Below are positions 50,688 to 60,119 of a DNA stretch of 64,000 nucleotides, piece after piece (within the stretch, counting starts at the first letter, position 1; every line of letters begins with the position of its first letter). A model generated the notes under the pieces. It saw only the letters and a list, made by a program, of their open reading frames with translations. It ran no database searches and was not told the origin of the DNA. Source of the DNA: Posidoniimonas polymericola (GTDB lineage: Bacteria > Planctomycetota > Planctomycetia > Pirellulales > Lacipirellulaceae); assembly GCF_007859935.1 (NCBI RefSeq), contig NZ_SJPO01000017.1, forward strand, positions 18,539-82,538, written 5' to 3'. Position numbers and translations under genes: made by a program.

Positions 50688-52004
50688 GTGTTGACCTGCA
50701 AGCCATCCACTACGCCCCCACTCGGCGCCATGAGCACCACCCGACGCACCGACCACCGCCACCCACCGGCTACGCCGGGCCGAGGGGGGCTGCGGGTAGC
50801 GCTCTACTCGCACGACACCGTCGGGCTCGGGCACCTACGACGCAACCTGACGATCGCCGACTGCCTGGCTTCGTCGGGCATCGGCTCGAGCAACCTGCTC
50901 ATCGCCGGCGCCCACGAGGCCAACTTCTTCCGGCTGCCGGAACGTTCGGACCTGATGACGCTGCCGCGCTGGCGGAAGAACTCTCTGGGTGAGTACGACT
51001 CTGGGAAGCTCGCGCTGTCCCAGCACGAGCTCGGCCGCTTGCGGGCGGCGTCGATCCGGTCGGCGCTCGAGGTCTTTGAGCCGGACGTGCTGATCGTCGA
51101 CAAGGTGCCCCGCGGCACCTCGGGCGAGCTTACCGCCGCGCTCGACATGCTCAAACGCCGGTCTCGATGCAAGGTGGTGCTCGGCATCCGAGACGTGCTC
51201 GACGACCCGGCGATGGTTTCGCGGGACTGGCTCACAGCGGAGAACGTGCGGGCCATCGACCGCTACTTCGATTCCGTCTGGGTCTACGGTGACCCCAACG
51301 TGTACGACGTCCGGCACGAATACCAGCTGCCGCGTTCGCTCGCGGAGAAGATCGTGTACACCGGCTACATCGACCGTCGTCGCCAGGTGGATCAGGCAGA
51401 CCGCGCGACCGCGGAGTGGCTCGACAAGGCCGCCGACGGCAAGCGGCTGGTCGCCTGCATGGTGGGCGGCGGCGAGGACGGCGGGCCGCTCGCGAGGGCG
51501 TTCGCGGAGTCGGACTTCGGTGCGGACACCGCCGGCGTGCTGGTGACCGGCCCGTTCATGTCGAACGAAGAGAAGCTTGCGTTGATGGCGATTGGCGAGC
51601 AGCGGGACGACCTCCACGTTGTCGGGTTCTTGGCAGAGGCCGACCTGCTCGTCGAGCGGGCCGACCTGGTAGTCGCGATGGGCGGCTACAACACCGTCTG
51701 CTCGCTGATCGCCCGCAAGAAGCGGGCGTTGATCGCCCCGCGGGTTGTCCCCCGGCACGAGCAGCTGATCCGGGCCGAGCGGTTGGCGGGGCTGGGCCTG
51801 GTCGACTACCTCCACCCCCGCGACGTCAATCCGGTCAGCCTCAGCCGGTGGATCAACGCCCCGGCCGCGCGACGCCCGGTGGGCGAAGTCAACATGGACG
51901 GCCTGGACAACATCGGGCGGCTGATCACCGGGCTAGCGGGCCGCGGCGCCCCCACCCCGTTTAACGGAGTCCCGCCCCACTCATCGCAGGGGCAAACCAC
52001 ATGA
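50688..52004 (+). CDS. Predicted glycosyltransferase (COG4671-like, GT-B)
   Basis: 438 residues from GTG 50688, which has AAAGGAA 6-7 nt upstream; an ATG at 50730 is possible. The GT-B fold resembles predicted glycosyltransferases related to MurG: VALYSHDTVGLGHLRRNLTI at the start of the N-domain, VLIVDKVPRGTSGEL, VVLGIRDVLDDP, and in the C-domain VACMVGGGEDGG and ERADLVVAMGGYNTVCSL, the nucleotide-sugar loop. Cytoplasmic. Its stop overlaps the next glycosyltransferase by 4 nt (ATGA). Confidence 0.85.
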   Translation: MLTCKPSTTPPLGAMSTTRRTDHRHPPATPGRGGLRVALYSHDTVGLGHLRRNLTIADCLASSGIGSSNLLIAGAHEANFFRLPERSDLMTLPRWRKNSLGEYDSGKLALSQHELGRLRAASIRSALEVFEPDVLIVDKVPRGTSGELTAALDMLKRRSRCKVVLGIRDVLDDPAMVSRDWLTAENVRAIDRYFDSVWVYGDPNVYDVRHEYQLPRSLAEKIVYTGYIDRRRQVDQADRATAEWLDKAADGKRLVACMVGGGEDGGPLARAFAESDFGADTAGVLVTGPFMSNEEKLALMAIGEQRDDLHVVGFLAEADLLVERADLVVAMGGYNTVCSLIARKKRALIAPRVVPRHEQLIRAERLAGLGLVDYLHPRDVNPVSLSRWINAPAARRPVGEVNMDGLDNIGRLITGLAGRGAPTPFNGVPPHSSQGQTT

Positions 52005-53233
52005 ACTCAACCACACGCATCGCTTACGTGCTGAAACGCTACCCGCGTTTCTCCGAAACGTTTGTCGTCAACGAGATCCTCACCCATGAGGCGGCGGGCG
52101 TCGAGGTCGACATCTTCGCCCTCCGTCCGCCGCTGGATACCCGCTTCCAGCCCGAGATCGCGCTGGTGAAGGGGCCGGTCAGCTACCTCAGCAGCGGCGG
52201 GCTTCGCGCCTCGCACCTGTGGGACTGCCTGCGGCCGGTGCTGGAGAGTGGCGACACACGGGCGTTCGCCATCGCCGACGCGCTCGACGCCGAGGGGGAC
52301 GAGGTCTACCAGGCGTTGCAGCTGGCCGAGTCAATCCGCCGGCGCGGCGTGACTCACATCCACGCCCACTTCGCCACCAGCGCGACGACAGTCGCGCGGC
52401 TAGCATCGCTGCTGACCGGCGTGCCGTACACGTTCACCGCCCACGCCAAGGACATCTTCCACGAGTACGTCGACGCTGGCGCCCTCGGTCAGAAGGTCCG
52501 CGACGCCGCACGGGTGATCACCGTAAGCGACTTCAACGTTACGCATCTCACCCAAACGCACCCTGAGCACGCGGAGAAGGTCACCCGGCTCTACAACGGC
52601 ATCCGTCTGTCCAAGTACCCGTTCCGCGAAGCGGCCGAACGCGCGCCGCTGGTGCTTGCCGTAGGACGATTGGTTGAGAAAAAGGGCTTCGACGACCTGA
52701 TCGCCGCCTGCGCTCGCATCCGGGACCAGGGCGTTATGTTCCGCTGTGAGATTATCGGAGACGGCGATCTGGGTGAGAAACTCGAGAAGCAGATCCGCCA
52801 ATCGGACCTGCAGGACACCGTCACGCTGCTGGGGGCCCGCTCTACGGACGAGGTCGCGGCCCGGATGCGCGAGGCGGCCGCGTTCGTGATGCCGTGCATC
52901 ACCGCTTCCACCGGCGACCGTGACGGCATGCCCACGGTGTTGCTCGAGGCGATGGCGACCGGCGCGCCGTGCATCGGAACCACTGTTACGGGCATCCCGG
53001 AACTGATCGAGCACGAGGTCACGGGCCTGCTCCACCCGGAGAGGCGTCCCGACTTGATCGCTGATTCCATTATCCGGCTGTTGACTGACGAAGCGCTCGG
53101 GCGCGAGCTGGCGGTGGCCGCACGCGAGCAGATCGAGCGTGAGTTCGACATCGAGAAGAACTCGGTCGTGCAGCGGGAGATCTTTCAGCAGACGTCAACC
53201 ACCGCTTGGTCCGAACTTGCGGAGGCCGTCTGA
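52001..53233 (+). CDS. Glycosyltransferase family 4
   Basis: A 410-residue GT-B enzyme. The N-domain begins RIAYVLKRYPRFSETFVVNE, typical of GT4 exopolysaccharide enzymes; HIHAHFATSATTVARL and VPYTFTAHAKDIF follow. The C-domain has VLAVGRLVEKKGFDDLIAAC and the ExxxxxxxE region DGMPTVLLEAMATGAP. It probably adds a hexose from a nucleotide sugar to a lipid-linked or protein glycan. Overlaps its neighbours by 4 nt and 1 nt, so it is in the middle of a translation-coupled set. Confidence 0.92.
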   Translation: MNSTTRIAYVLKRYPRFSETFVVNEILTHEAAGVEVDIFALRPPLDTRFQPEIALVKGPVSYLSSGGLRASHLWDCLRPVLESGDTRAFAIADALDAEGDEVYQALQLAESIRRRGVTHIHAHFATSATTVARLASLLTGVPYTFTAHAKDIFHEYVDAGALGQKVRDAARVITVSDFNVTHLTQTHPEHAEKVTRLYNGIRLSKYPFREAAERAPLVLAVGRLVEKKGFDDLIAACARIRDQGVMFRCEIIGDGDLGEKLEKQIRQSDLQDTVTLLGARSTDEVAARMREAAAFVMPCITASTGDRDGMPTVLLEAMATGAPCIGTTVTGIPELIEHEVTGLLHPERRPDLIADSIIRLLTDEALGRELAVAAREQIEREFDIEKNSVVQREIFQQTSTTAWSELAEAV

Positions 53234-54414
53234 TGCGCGTCGCCTATGTCTGTGCCGATCCGGGGATCCCCGTGTTCGGTGCGAAGGGCTGCTCCCTGCA
53301 CGTCCAGGAGATCCTCCGCGCGCTGACCGCTCGCGGTGACTCAGTAGACCTCTTTGCGGTCCGTGTTGGGGGAGATCCGCCTCCCGGACTGGAGTCGGTG
53401 ACCACGCACTTGGTTCCGGTGGCGAGGAGCAGTTCGGCCGCCGAACGGGAGCAGTCGCTGGCGTCGGCGGGCGAGTCGCTCGCCGAGATGCTCGAACAGA
53501 ACGGCCCCTTCGAGCTGGTTTACGAACGCCACGCGTTGTGGAGTGCGGCCGCGATGCAGTGGGCCGAGCGGCGCGGCGTCGCCTCGATCTTGGAGGTCAA
53601 TGCGCCGCTGCTACAAGAGCAGGCCGAGCACCGCACATTGGTGGACGGCGAGTTGGCCCGGCAGACCGCAGCCTTGTCGGTGACGTCTGCTGGCGTGGTG
53701 GCGTGCGTCTCGGACCGAGTCACGGAGTACGCGCTAGATCTTGGCGCCGAACAAGGGGCGACGATGGTGGTCCCCAACGGCGTGCGGCCCGACCTGTTCG
53801 GCCAACGCCGCCCGAGGGCGAACGCGTCGTCCCCGTTTGCGGTCGGATTCGTCGGTTCGCTCCGCCCGTGGCACGCGGTGGACGACTTGTACCTGGCTTT
53901 CGGGATGATGCTCGACGCCCACCCGCTGGCGGACAGCCGGCTGTTGGTCGTTGGCGACGGGCCGCGTCGGGAGTCGCTGGAAGAGCTGATCGCCGCGCAG
54001 CCGCCGGAACGCCAGCACCGTTTCCAGCTTGGCGGCGCCGTGCCTCCTGCTGAGATCCCGGGTTGGTTATCGCGCTTTGACGTGGCGGTGGCGCCCTACG
54101 CGGCAGAGGGCGACTGCTATTTCTCGCCCCTCAAGCTGTTTGAGTACATGGCGGCCGGTCTGCCCATCGTGGCGGCCGACTGCGGGCAGATGAGCGAAGT
54201 CATCACCCACGGGCAGACGGGGCTACTGTACCAGCCCGGCAATCTGTGCGACCTGCGTGATCAGCTCTCTCTGCTCCGCGACGACCCGCTGCTCGCCGAG
54301 CAGATGGGCGCCGCCGCCCGTCAGGAGGCGGCCGGTCGACACAGTTGGAACCACAGACTAGACGCCATCCTCCACGCGGCGGGACTCGTCGGTGGGTGCA
54401 CGGTAGTTGGATAA
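53233..54414 (+). CDS. Glycosyltransferase family 4
   Basis: A 393-residue GT-B enzyme starting at ATG 53233 (TGATG overlap with the previous stop). The N-domain starts RVAYVCADPGIPVFGAKGCS with HVQEILRALTARG; the C-domain has FAVGFVGSLRPWHAVDDLYL, VAPYAAEGDCYFSPLKLFEY and the motif MAAGLPIVAADCGQMSEVI with the nucleotide-sugar binding glutamate region. Likely adds another sugar to the product of the previous two enzymes. Confidence 0.9.
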   Translation: MRVAYVCADPGIPVFGAKGCSLHVQEILRALTARGDSVDLFAVRVGGDPPPGLESVTTHLVPVARSSSAAEREQSLASAGESLAEMLEQNGPFELVYERHALWSAAAMQWAERRGVASILEVNAPLLQEQAEHRTLVDGELARQTAALSVTSAGVVACVSDRVTEYALDLGAEQGATMVVPNGVRPDLFGQRRPRANASSPFAVGFVGSLRPWHAVDDLYLAFGMMLDAHPLADSRLLVVGDGPRRESLEELIAAQPPERQHRFQLGGAVPPAEIPGWLSRFDVAVAPYAAEGDCYFSPLKLFEYMAAGLPIVAADCGQMSEVITHGQTGLLYQPGNLCDLRDQLSLLRDDPLLAEQMGAAARQEAAGRHSWNHRLDAILHAAGLVGGCTVVG

Positions 54415-54430
54415 CCGAGACCGATCAAAA

Positions 54431-56275
54431 ATGGCGAAGCAAAAACCAATCCGCCACGCCCTCCCGGAGTTCGTGAGAGCGGCCAAGCACTTCCGCGGCG
54501 ACCTCGCCCGCGAGAAGTGGCGGGCTGCGCAGGCGTTCTCCGCCCTGCTGATCGGCGTGCTCGCGCAGCTACTGGAGCCGTGGCCGCTAAAGTTCATTAT
54601 CGACTCGGTGCTTACGCCCGGCGGCAAGGCCGACCCGCTGCCGTCGGTCTTTCAGGGCTCGCCGGTCGTCGCGTTGGCTGCGACGGGGGCGGCGTTCGTG
54701 GCGATCATTGGCGTGCGGGCCACGGCCAGCTACATCGAGTCGGTCGGGTTCGCGATGATCGGCAGCCGGATTGTCGCCCGGCTGCGGTCGCGGTTGTTCT
54801 GCCATCTGCAGGCGCTGCCGCTGGCGTTCCACAACAAGTCACGCCAGGGCGACCTGCTGGCGCGGGTCGTGGGCGACATCCGTCTGGTGCGCGACGTCGC
54901 GGTGACCGCGGTGCTGCCGTTGGTGGCGAGCGTTCTGGTGCTAGTCGGTATGGCGGGCGTGATGCTGTGGGTCAACTGGCGGCTTGGGCTGGTCGCTTTG
55001 GCGGTGCTCCCACTGTTCCTGCTCTCGACCGTCAAGACCGGCCGCAAGATCCACCACGCCGCGCGGAAGCAGCGACTGCACGAGGGCGCCATCGCCGCCA
55101 GCGCGGCCGAGGCCATCTCGTCGATGCAAGTGGTCAAGGCGCTGTCGCTGGAGTCCCGGTTCGAGGCGAGCTTCGCCGTCAACGAGAACCGCAGCGCATC
55201 CGACGAGGTCAAGACCCGCAAGCTCGCCGCGCGGCTCTCTCGCTCTACCGACCTGCTGATCGCGTTGTCGACCGCGATCGTGCTGGTCTACGGCGGCCGC
55301 CTGGTGCTCGCCGAGACCATGACGATTGGCGGGCTGGTCGTCTTCCTCACCTACATGAAGCGGGGGCTGCGGCCGCTGAAGGACTTCGCCAAGTACGCGG
55401 CGCGGCTGTCGAAGGCGTCGGCCGCCGCGCAGCGGATCTTCGAGCTGCTCGAGATGCAGCCGGACTCCGATGGCGAGGACGGCCGCGAGGAGGCGCCGCG
55501 ATTCAAAGGAGCGATCGAATTCCGCGGCGTCGACTACAGCTACAGCCCGGACGCGCCGGTGCTCCAGCAGTTCTCCGCAACCATTGCCCCGGGCGAGTTT
55601 GTCGCGATCGTGGGCGAGTCAGGCGTCGGCAAGTCGACTCTACTGAGCCTGCTGCTGCGGTTCTACGAACCAGAGAGTGGCGAAGTGCTCATCGACTCAG
55701 CACCAGTGGACCTGTGGCAGCGGGCTTCGGTCCGGTCGCAGATGAGCATCGTGCTGCAGGATACAGTCTTATTCGCGGGCACGATCGCCGAGAACATCGC
55801 CTATGGCGCCGCCGATGTCTCTCAGGATATGGTCGAGGCCGCCGCCAAGTTGGCGCGGGCTCACGAGTTCACTAGCAAGTTTCCCGACGGGTATGAAACG
55901 ATCGTGGGCGAACGCGGCGTAACCCTCTCGCACGGCCAACGCCAGCGGATCGCGATTGCTCGCGCCGCGGTCCGCGACGCGCCGATTTTGCTGCTGGACG
56001 AGCCGGCCACCGCGCTCGATCAGCAAAACAAAGCCCTGACGCGGGCTGGGCTAGCGAGTCTCGCAGCGGGTCGGACGACCCTTCTTGTCACGCACGACCT
56101 TAAGGACGCCGTGGACGCCGACCGGGTGCTGCTGATTAAAGATGGGCGGGTCGCCGAGGAGGGGACGCACGACGAGCTTGTGCAGAAGGGCGGATCGTAT
56201 GCCGATCTCCACCGGGCACAGCGAGGTCACGCCGCCGATCGTTCCACGCAATCGGCGGGGGTGGCGGCCCCTTAG
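54431..56275 (+). CDS. ABC exporter, fused membrane and ATPase domains
   Basis: 614 residues from ATG 54431 (a TTG at 54407 is less likely). A six-helix exporter domain (residues 25-330; GVLAQLLEPWPLKFIIDSVL, SVLVLVGMAGVMLWVNWRL) is followed by an ATPase domain: Walker A GESGVGKST, signature LSHGQRQRIAIARA and Walker B ILLLDEPATALD. The signature reads LSHGQ where LSGGQ is usual. It is a half-transporter of MsbA/lipid-flippase type and should act as a homodimer. Its position after three glycosyltransferases indicates export or flipping of the glycan or glycolipid they make. Confidence 0.92.
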   Translation: MAKQKPIRHALPEFVRAAKHFRGDLAREKWRAAQAFSALLIGVLAQLLEPWPLKFIIDSVLTPGGKADPLPSVFQGSPVVALAATGAAFVAIIGVRATASYIESVGFAMIGSRIVARLRSRLFCHLQALPLAFHNKSRQGDLLARVVGDIRLVRDVAVTAVLPLVASVLVLVGMAGVMLWVNWRLGLVALAVLPLFLLSTVKTGRKIHHAARKQRLHEGAIAASAAEAISSMQVVKALSLESRFEASFAVNENRSASDEVKTRKLAARLSRSTDLLIALSTAIVLVYGGRLVLAETMTIGGLVVFLTYMKRGLRPLKDFAKYAARLSKASAAAQRIFELLEMQPDSDGEDGREEAPRFKGAIEFRGVDYSYSPDAPVLQQFSATIAPGEFVAIVGESGVGKSTLLSLLLRFYEPESGEVLIDSAPVDLWQRASVRSQMSIVLQDTVLFAGTIAENIAYGAADVSQDMVEAAAKLARAHEFTSKFPDGYETIVGERGVTLSHGQRQRIAIARAAVRDAPILLLDEPATALDQQNKALTRAGLASLAAGRTTLLVTHDLKDAVDADRVLLIKDGRVAEEGTHDELVQKGGSYADLHRAQRGHAADRSTQSAGVAAP

Positions 56276-56278
56276 CCC

Positions 56279-58492
56279 ATGGTCGCCGACGATCAACAAC
56301 TTGTTGCCCGGGACGGCGCAATCCGCGGGCTCGAGCGAGTGCTGTCGCCTGCAGCGTTGGCAGCGGCCCTGCAGGGGCTTGGCGTTGCTCACGCCGACAA
56401 ACGCCTAGTCGGATACTTGCGTTACAAGCCTGGGGCGAGCTGCCTCGCGTCGCTCAGCGTTGCTGACGCGGCCGGTCCGCCTGACGCCTACGCGATTGCT
56501 TTCGCCGACTCGCATGCAGAGAAGCTGGCTAACATCGTCGACCGGGCGGAGGTCGGACAGTGCGATATCGATCGGGAGTCCAACATCGTCGTGTGGCGGG
56601 CCCCTTTTGACCGCAGGTTGCCATCGCTGGCAAAGCTCGTCGACGTGGGTTCGGGTCTGCTCGGTCGGCTGCTGCCCGAGGCGTTTGACGACCGCCCGGT
56701 TCAGCTCGCCGGTTTGCGCTACAAGCCCGAGCGGAGATTTGTCGCGAGGATCGACCGCGGTGATTCTGCGGCGGCGGTCGTGAAGCTCTACAGCCAGCAG
56801 GGATACCAGACCGCCTGGCGGGCCTCCAAGTCGCTAGCAGGTCTTCCGACAGCGTCGCGTCAATGCCCTGTCGGCCACTCTAGCCGGCACGGAGCGATTG
56901 CTTACGACTGGGCGCCGGGCGTGGCGATTACCGATTGGCGGGCCGCGGCGGCCGATGCGGGTCCGGCCGTGGCGGCGCTGCACGGCGCCCGAGCCGGCAA
57001 GCTTCCAGAGCTGACGGCCGCAACGTTGATTGCTCGCCTGAAGCCTATCGCGGCGTCGCTCCGCTGGCTCGTCCCGCAGGCGGGCGACGCGATTGATGCC
57101 GCCGCCGCGCGTATCGCCGCGATGGTGGCCGAAGTTAAACCTCGCAGAGCTGTCCTGCACGGCGACCTGCACACCGAGCAGTTCCTCGCCGCTGAGCACG
57201 GAGTTAACCTCATCGACTTTGACCGCGCTTGCCTGGGCCCCCCAGAATGGGACCTCGCGAATCTGCGGACCGATCTCTGGGAACGCGTCCACGGCGCCGA
57301 TGGCGACTCCGCCTGGAGCGCCTTCCTCGAAGCATACAGGCGTGTGGCGCCGGCCGATACTGAGGCGATCGCCGCGTTCTCCGCGGTCCGTCTGTTCGAG
57401 CAGGCGATTAACCCCTTCCGGCTCCGCCATGCTAGCTGGCAAGAGCAACTCGTCGCACGCGTCGCCGACGCGCGACGGATAGTTGAGCCCGGACGGACCT
57501 GCGGCGTTGTCAGCCCTCGCCAGCCCGTACCTGAGGACGAGCGACTCCCCTGGCTCGCCGAGGCCTGTGACCCGACCACGGTTTCTGACGCGGTCGCAGA
57601 ACTGCTCCCCGGCCTGGCGATCGACGCGGCGAAGCTGGTGCGTCACAAGCCTGGCCGACGGGGCATCGTCTACTACCAGGCGGCGAGTGGCGCCGAGGGG
57701 CAGGCGTCACAGATCGTTGGCAAAACTGAACGCAAGCCCCGGCATCACCAGCGGCTCAAACTGCAGCGGCTGTTGTGGGAGGCGGACTTCCACGATCAGT
57801 CGGCCGACGGAGTTTCGGTCGCGCGTCCCATGGGGGGGCTGCCACAGTGGAACATGTGGCTGCAGTCGCACGTCGAAGGGCTGGGCGGCTGGGGTGCGCT
57901 CGACGGCGATGACGCGCCGGCCGCGGCGCGACACGCAGCCCGGGCGATCGCGAAGCTCCACGCGACTAGCCTGCTAGTCGACAAGAAGCACGGCTTCGCC
58001 GAGGAGGCAGAAATCCTCTCGGACCGCCTAGGCGAGGCGGCTTCCATGGCGCCCGAGTTGTCGCGTCGGATCCGCCGAGTTCGGGATCATTGCCTTGAGA
58101 TGCTCGCTGCTCAGCCCGCCGCCAACTCCGTGCTGCTGCACCGAGACTTTTACCCCGACCAATTGATCTACGGCGAGGGACGCGTCACCCTCCTCGATCT
58201 GGACCTCGTCTGCCACGGGCCGGCGGCCATCGACGTCGGCAACTTTACGGGGCACCTCGTGGAGATGGCCATCCGCACGGGCAATCCAGCACGTTACGAC
58301 GCCGTAGAATCTGCCTTCGTTGGCGAGTACCTGCAAACTGCCAATTCGGCTAGTCCCAAAGCGATTGAGGCGACCAAGCTCGCGACGCTCGCTCGCCATC
58401 TCTATATCAGTCAAACCCGAAAGCAACGCAGGCAATTCACTTCGGACATCCTGGCGAACTGCGAACGGATGATGGCCGACCGTGAGCGGTAG
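56279..58492 (+). CDS. Tandem aminoglycoside-phosphotransferase-like kinase
   Basis: A 737-residue protein with two small-molecule-kinase (APH) domains in tandem. Domain 1: RFVARIDRGDSAAAVVKLY supplies the lysine strand, AVLHGDLHTEQFLA is the catalytic loop (about 288-301) and LIDFDRACLGPPEWDLANL the metal aspartate. Domain 2: SVLLHRDFYPDQLIYG (catalytic loop, about 618-633) and LLDLDLVCHGPAAIDVGNF. Both retain the catalytic Asp and downstream Asp, so both may be active. It starts 3 nt after the ABC exporter stop. Role inferred: phosphorylates a sugar or glycan intermediate of the cluster; antibiotic resistance is unlikely from context. Confidence 0.85.
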   Translation: MVADDQQLVARDGAIRGLERVLSPAALAAALQGLGVAHADKRLVGYLRYKPGASCLASLSVADAAGPPDAYAIAFADSHAEKLANIVDRAEVGQCDIDRESNIVVWRAPFDRRLPSLAKLVDVGSGLLGRLLPEAFDDRPVQLAGLRYKPERRFVARIDRGDSAAAVVKLYSQQGYQTAWRASKSLAGLPTASRQCPVGHSSRHGAIAYDWAPGVAITDWRAAAADAGPAVAALHGARAGKLPELTAATLIARLKPIAASLRWLVPQAGDAIDAAAARIAAMVAEVKPRRAVLHGDLHTEQFLAAEHGVNLIDFDRACLGPPEWDLANLRTDLWERVHGADGDSAWSAFLEAYRRVAPADTEAIAAFSAVRLFEQAINPFRLRHASWQEQLVARVADARRIVEPGRTCGVVSPRQPVPEDERLPWLAEACDPTTVSDAVAELLPGLAIDAAKLVRHKPGRRGIVYYQAASGAEGQASQIVGKTERKPRHHQRLKLQRLLWEADFHDQSADGVSVARPMGGLPQWNMWLQSHVEGLGGWGALDGDDAPAAARHAARAIAKLHATSLLVDKKHGFAEEAEILSDRLGEAASMAPELSRRIRRVRDHCLEMLAAQPAANSVLLHRDFYPDQLIYGEGRVTLLDLDLVCHGPAAIDVGNFTGHLVEMAIRTGNPARYDAVESAFVGEYLQTANSASPKAIEATKLATLARHLYISQTRKQRRQFTSDILANCERMMADRER

Positions 58493-58536
58493 AATGTTCA
58501 CGAGAGCGAAACTGGCTTCGTCCGGCGGGTAGGTGA

Positions 58537-59940
58537 GCGACGACCTCGAGGTTATGAGAGGCTTTTCCTAGGTCCGCTAAAACCCTACTAGGGCAGGTTA
58601 TTTCGAATCTTACTACCCTCTTAAATCGTTTGCAAACGCGCGCAAATTGTCGCAAGCCCGTGCAACTCCTCGCACGATTGCGAATGGAAAAGAGGTAGCC
58701 GCGCGAGGCCGCGCTCGCGAGCAACGAGAGATGCTCGCCGGGTAGTTGATCTACGAAGCCAACTCGGGAGAATCAAAGCCAACACCAGGGGTTCGGAAAG
58801 TTTGTCACCCTGGTTTTCCCGCGACTTGTGCAGGGGTGGCTTTCTGATGTCAAGCTGGTACTCGCCGTTGTTCTTCTTGCTCGCAACGTCTACCGAAGCG
58901 CAGCTGCGCAAGCAGATCGAGTTTCTCAATGCGGAGAACGAGATACTGCGTAAGCACGTCCCGAAGCAACGCATCTTCCTCGATAACGAGGATCGCGAGC
59001 GGCTTCTGAAGTTGGGGGACGCGGTCGGCAAAGGAGTGCTCCAGCTGGTCAGCATCGTCAGCCCTCGAACCTACCAGAGGTGGCAACGGCGGGTAAGCCA
59101 AGGGGAGAAGCCGGCGAAGAAAATGGGGCGCAAGGGCACGTCAGAATCCGTTCGTGCGATCGTCGTGCGCTTGGCGAGAGAAACCGGGTGGGGGTATGGC
59201 CGTATCGTTGGTGAGTTGCGGAAGCTGCGCATCAAGTGCGTCGGCCGCACAACGGTACGGACAATCCTGAAGGAAGCGGGCATTCACCCAGGCCCAAAGC
59301 GGGGGAAGGGGACCTGGCACGAGTTCGTCAAAATCCACTCCGACACGCTTTGGCAAGCCGACTTCTTCTCCAAGACGGTCGTCACCAAAGCCGGCCTAAA
59401 GCAGGCCTTCGTGCTCGCTTTCCTGCACGTTGACTCAAGGCGGGTGATTTGCTCGCCGGCGACCTTCAAGCCGGACGACGATTGGGTGACCGCTCAAGCC
59501 GAAGCGATGCTCAAAGAGGCCGACAAGGCCGATCTCCCCGTCCGGTTCCTGGTTCGAGACAAGGACTTCAAGTACAGCAAGCGGTTCGACGCGGTATACG
59601 AGCAAGCCGATGTCGCCGTCGAGCCGACCGTGCCGCGAGCACCCAATCAGAACGCTTTCATTGAGCGGTGGATTGGGTCGATCAAGGGCGAATGCTTGGA
59701 TCGTTTCATCGCCTTCGGCCTAGACCATCTCGACTATCTCGTCCGAGAGTATGCCCGCTACTACAACGAGCTACGCCCGCACCAAAGCAAAGACAACAAG
59801 CCACTGCTGGGCGTTTGGCAGGACTCCGAAGGTCCGCCAATCGAATCTAGCGAGCTCGTCTGCCGTGAGCGGCTTGGCGGCGTGCTGAAGCACTTCGAGC
59901 GGCCCGCTGCGTAGGTCAAATGGCGGGCGATTTGTCAGAA
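58537..59940 (+). mobile_element. Insertion sequence, type A (copy 2)
   Basis: The left side has the 22-bp sequence identical to 5352-5373, and the 25-bp leader identity at 58782-58806. The right end is uncertain because the right-end motif seen with copy 1 is not found; 59940 is a placeholder shortly after the transposase stop. It separates the glycan run from the thyX locus. Confidence 0.55.
58847..59914 (+). CDS. Transposase with integrase (DDE) core, type A copy 2
   Basis: 355 residues, the same length as the copy at 5690-6757 and homologous throughout. The start MSSWYSPLFFLLATSTEAQL is the conserved one. The helix-turn-helix region (TGWGYGRIVGELRKLRI) and integrase core acidic residues (WQADFFSK, VRDKDFKYS, NQNAFIERWIGS) are intact, as is the C-terminal ERLGGVLKHFE. 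The two copies differ at many positions, so they are separate arrivals or an old duplication. Confidence 0.9.
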   Translation: MSSWYSPLFFLLATSTEAQLRKQIEFLNAENEILRKHVPKQRIFLDNEDRERLLKLGDAVGKGVLQLVSIVSPRTYQRWQRRVSQGEKPAKKMGRKGTSESVRAIVVRLARETGWGYGRIVGELRKLRIKCVGRTTVRTILKEAGIHPGPKRGKGTWHEFVKIHSDTLWQADFFSKTVVTKAGLKQAFVLAFLHVDSRRVICSPATFKPDDDWVTAQAEAMLKEADKADLPVRFLVRDKDFKYSKRFDAVYEQADVAVEPTVPRAPNQNAFIERWIGSIKGECLDRFIAFGLDHLDYLVREYARYYNELRPHQSKDNKPLLGVWQDSEGPPIESSELVCRERLGGVLKHFERPAA

Positions 59941-60119
59941 TCTATATTATCACAACGTGATCTTGCTGCATCACTGCGCAGAAAATCCCTACGAGTTCTC
60001 AGCTGACCTGCTCTCGACAACTTGATACACGATTGACGAACGATTAACCGGGGAAAGCTTCTGGGGCAGATGCCAACACGTGCTCGGAGAGACGCTAAAA
60101 TCGCCGCGTCCGAAGTACG

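Noticed and set aside
49239..50834. 531-codon minus-strand open frame across the DUF1559 and HEAT genes
   Set aside because: Spans two well-supported genes on the other strand and has no domain features.
56279..58492. Aminoglycoside resistance gene
   Set aside because: APH-like fold only; the gene is tandem, long and embedded in a glycan-export run, so a resistance call is not supported.
60000..60060. CTCGACAACTTGATACACGA region as possible right end of type A copy 2
   Set aside because: Too few bases match the motif seen at the other copies; the boundary was left open.
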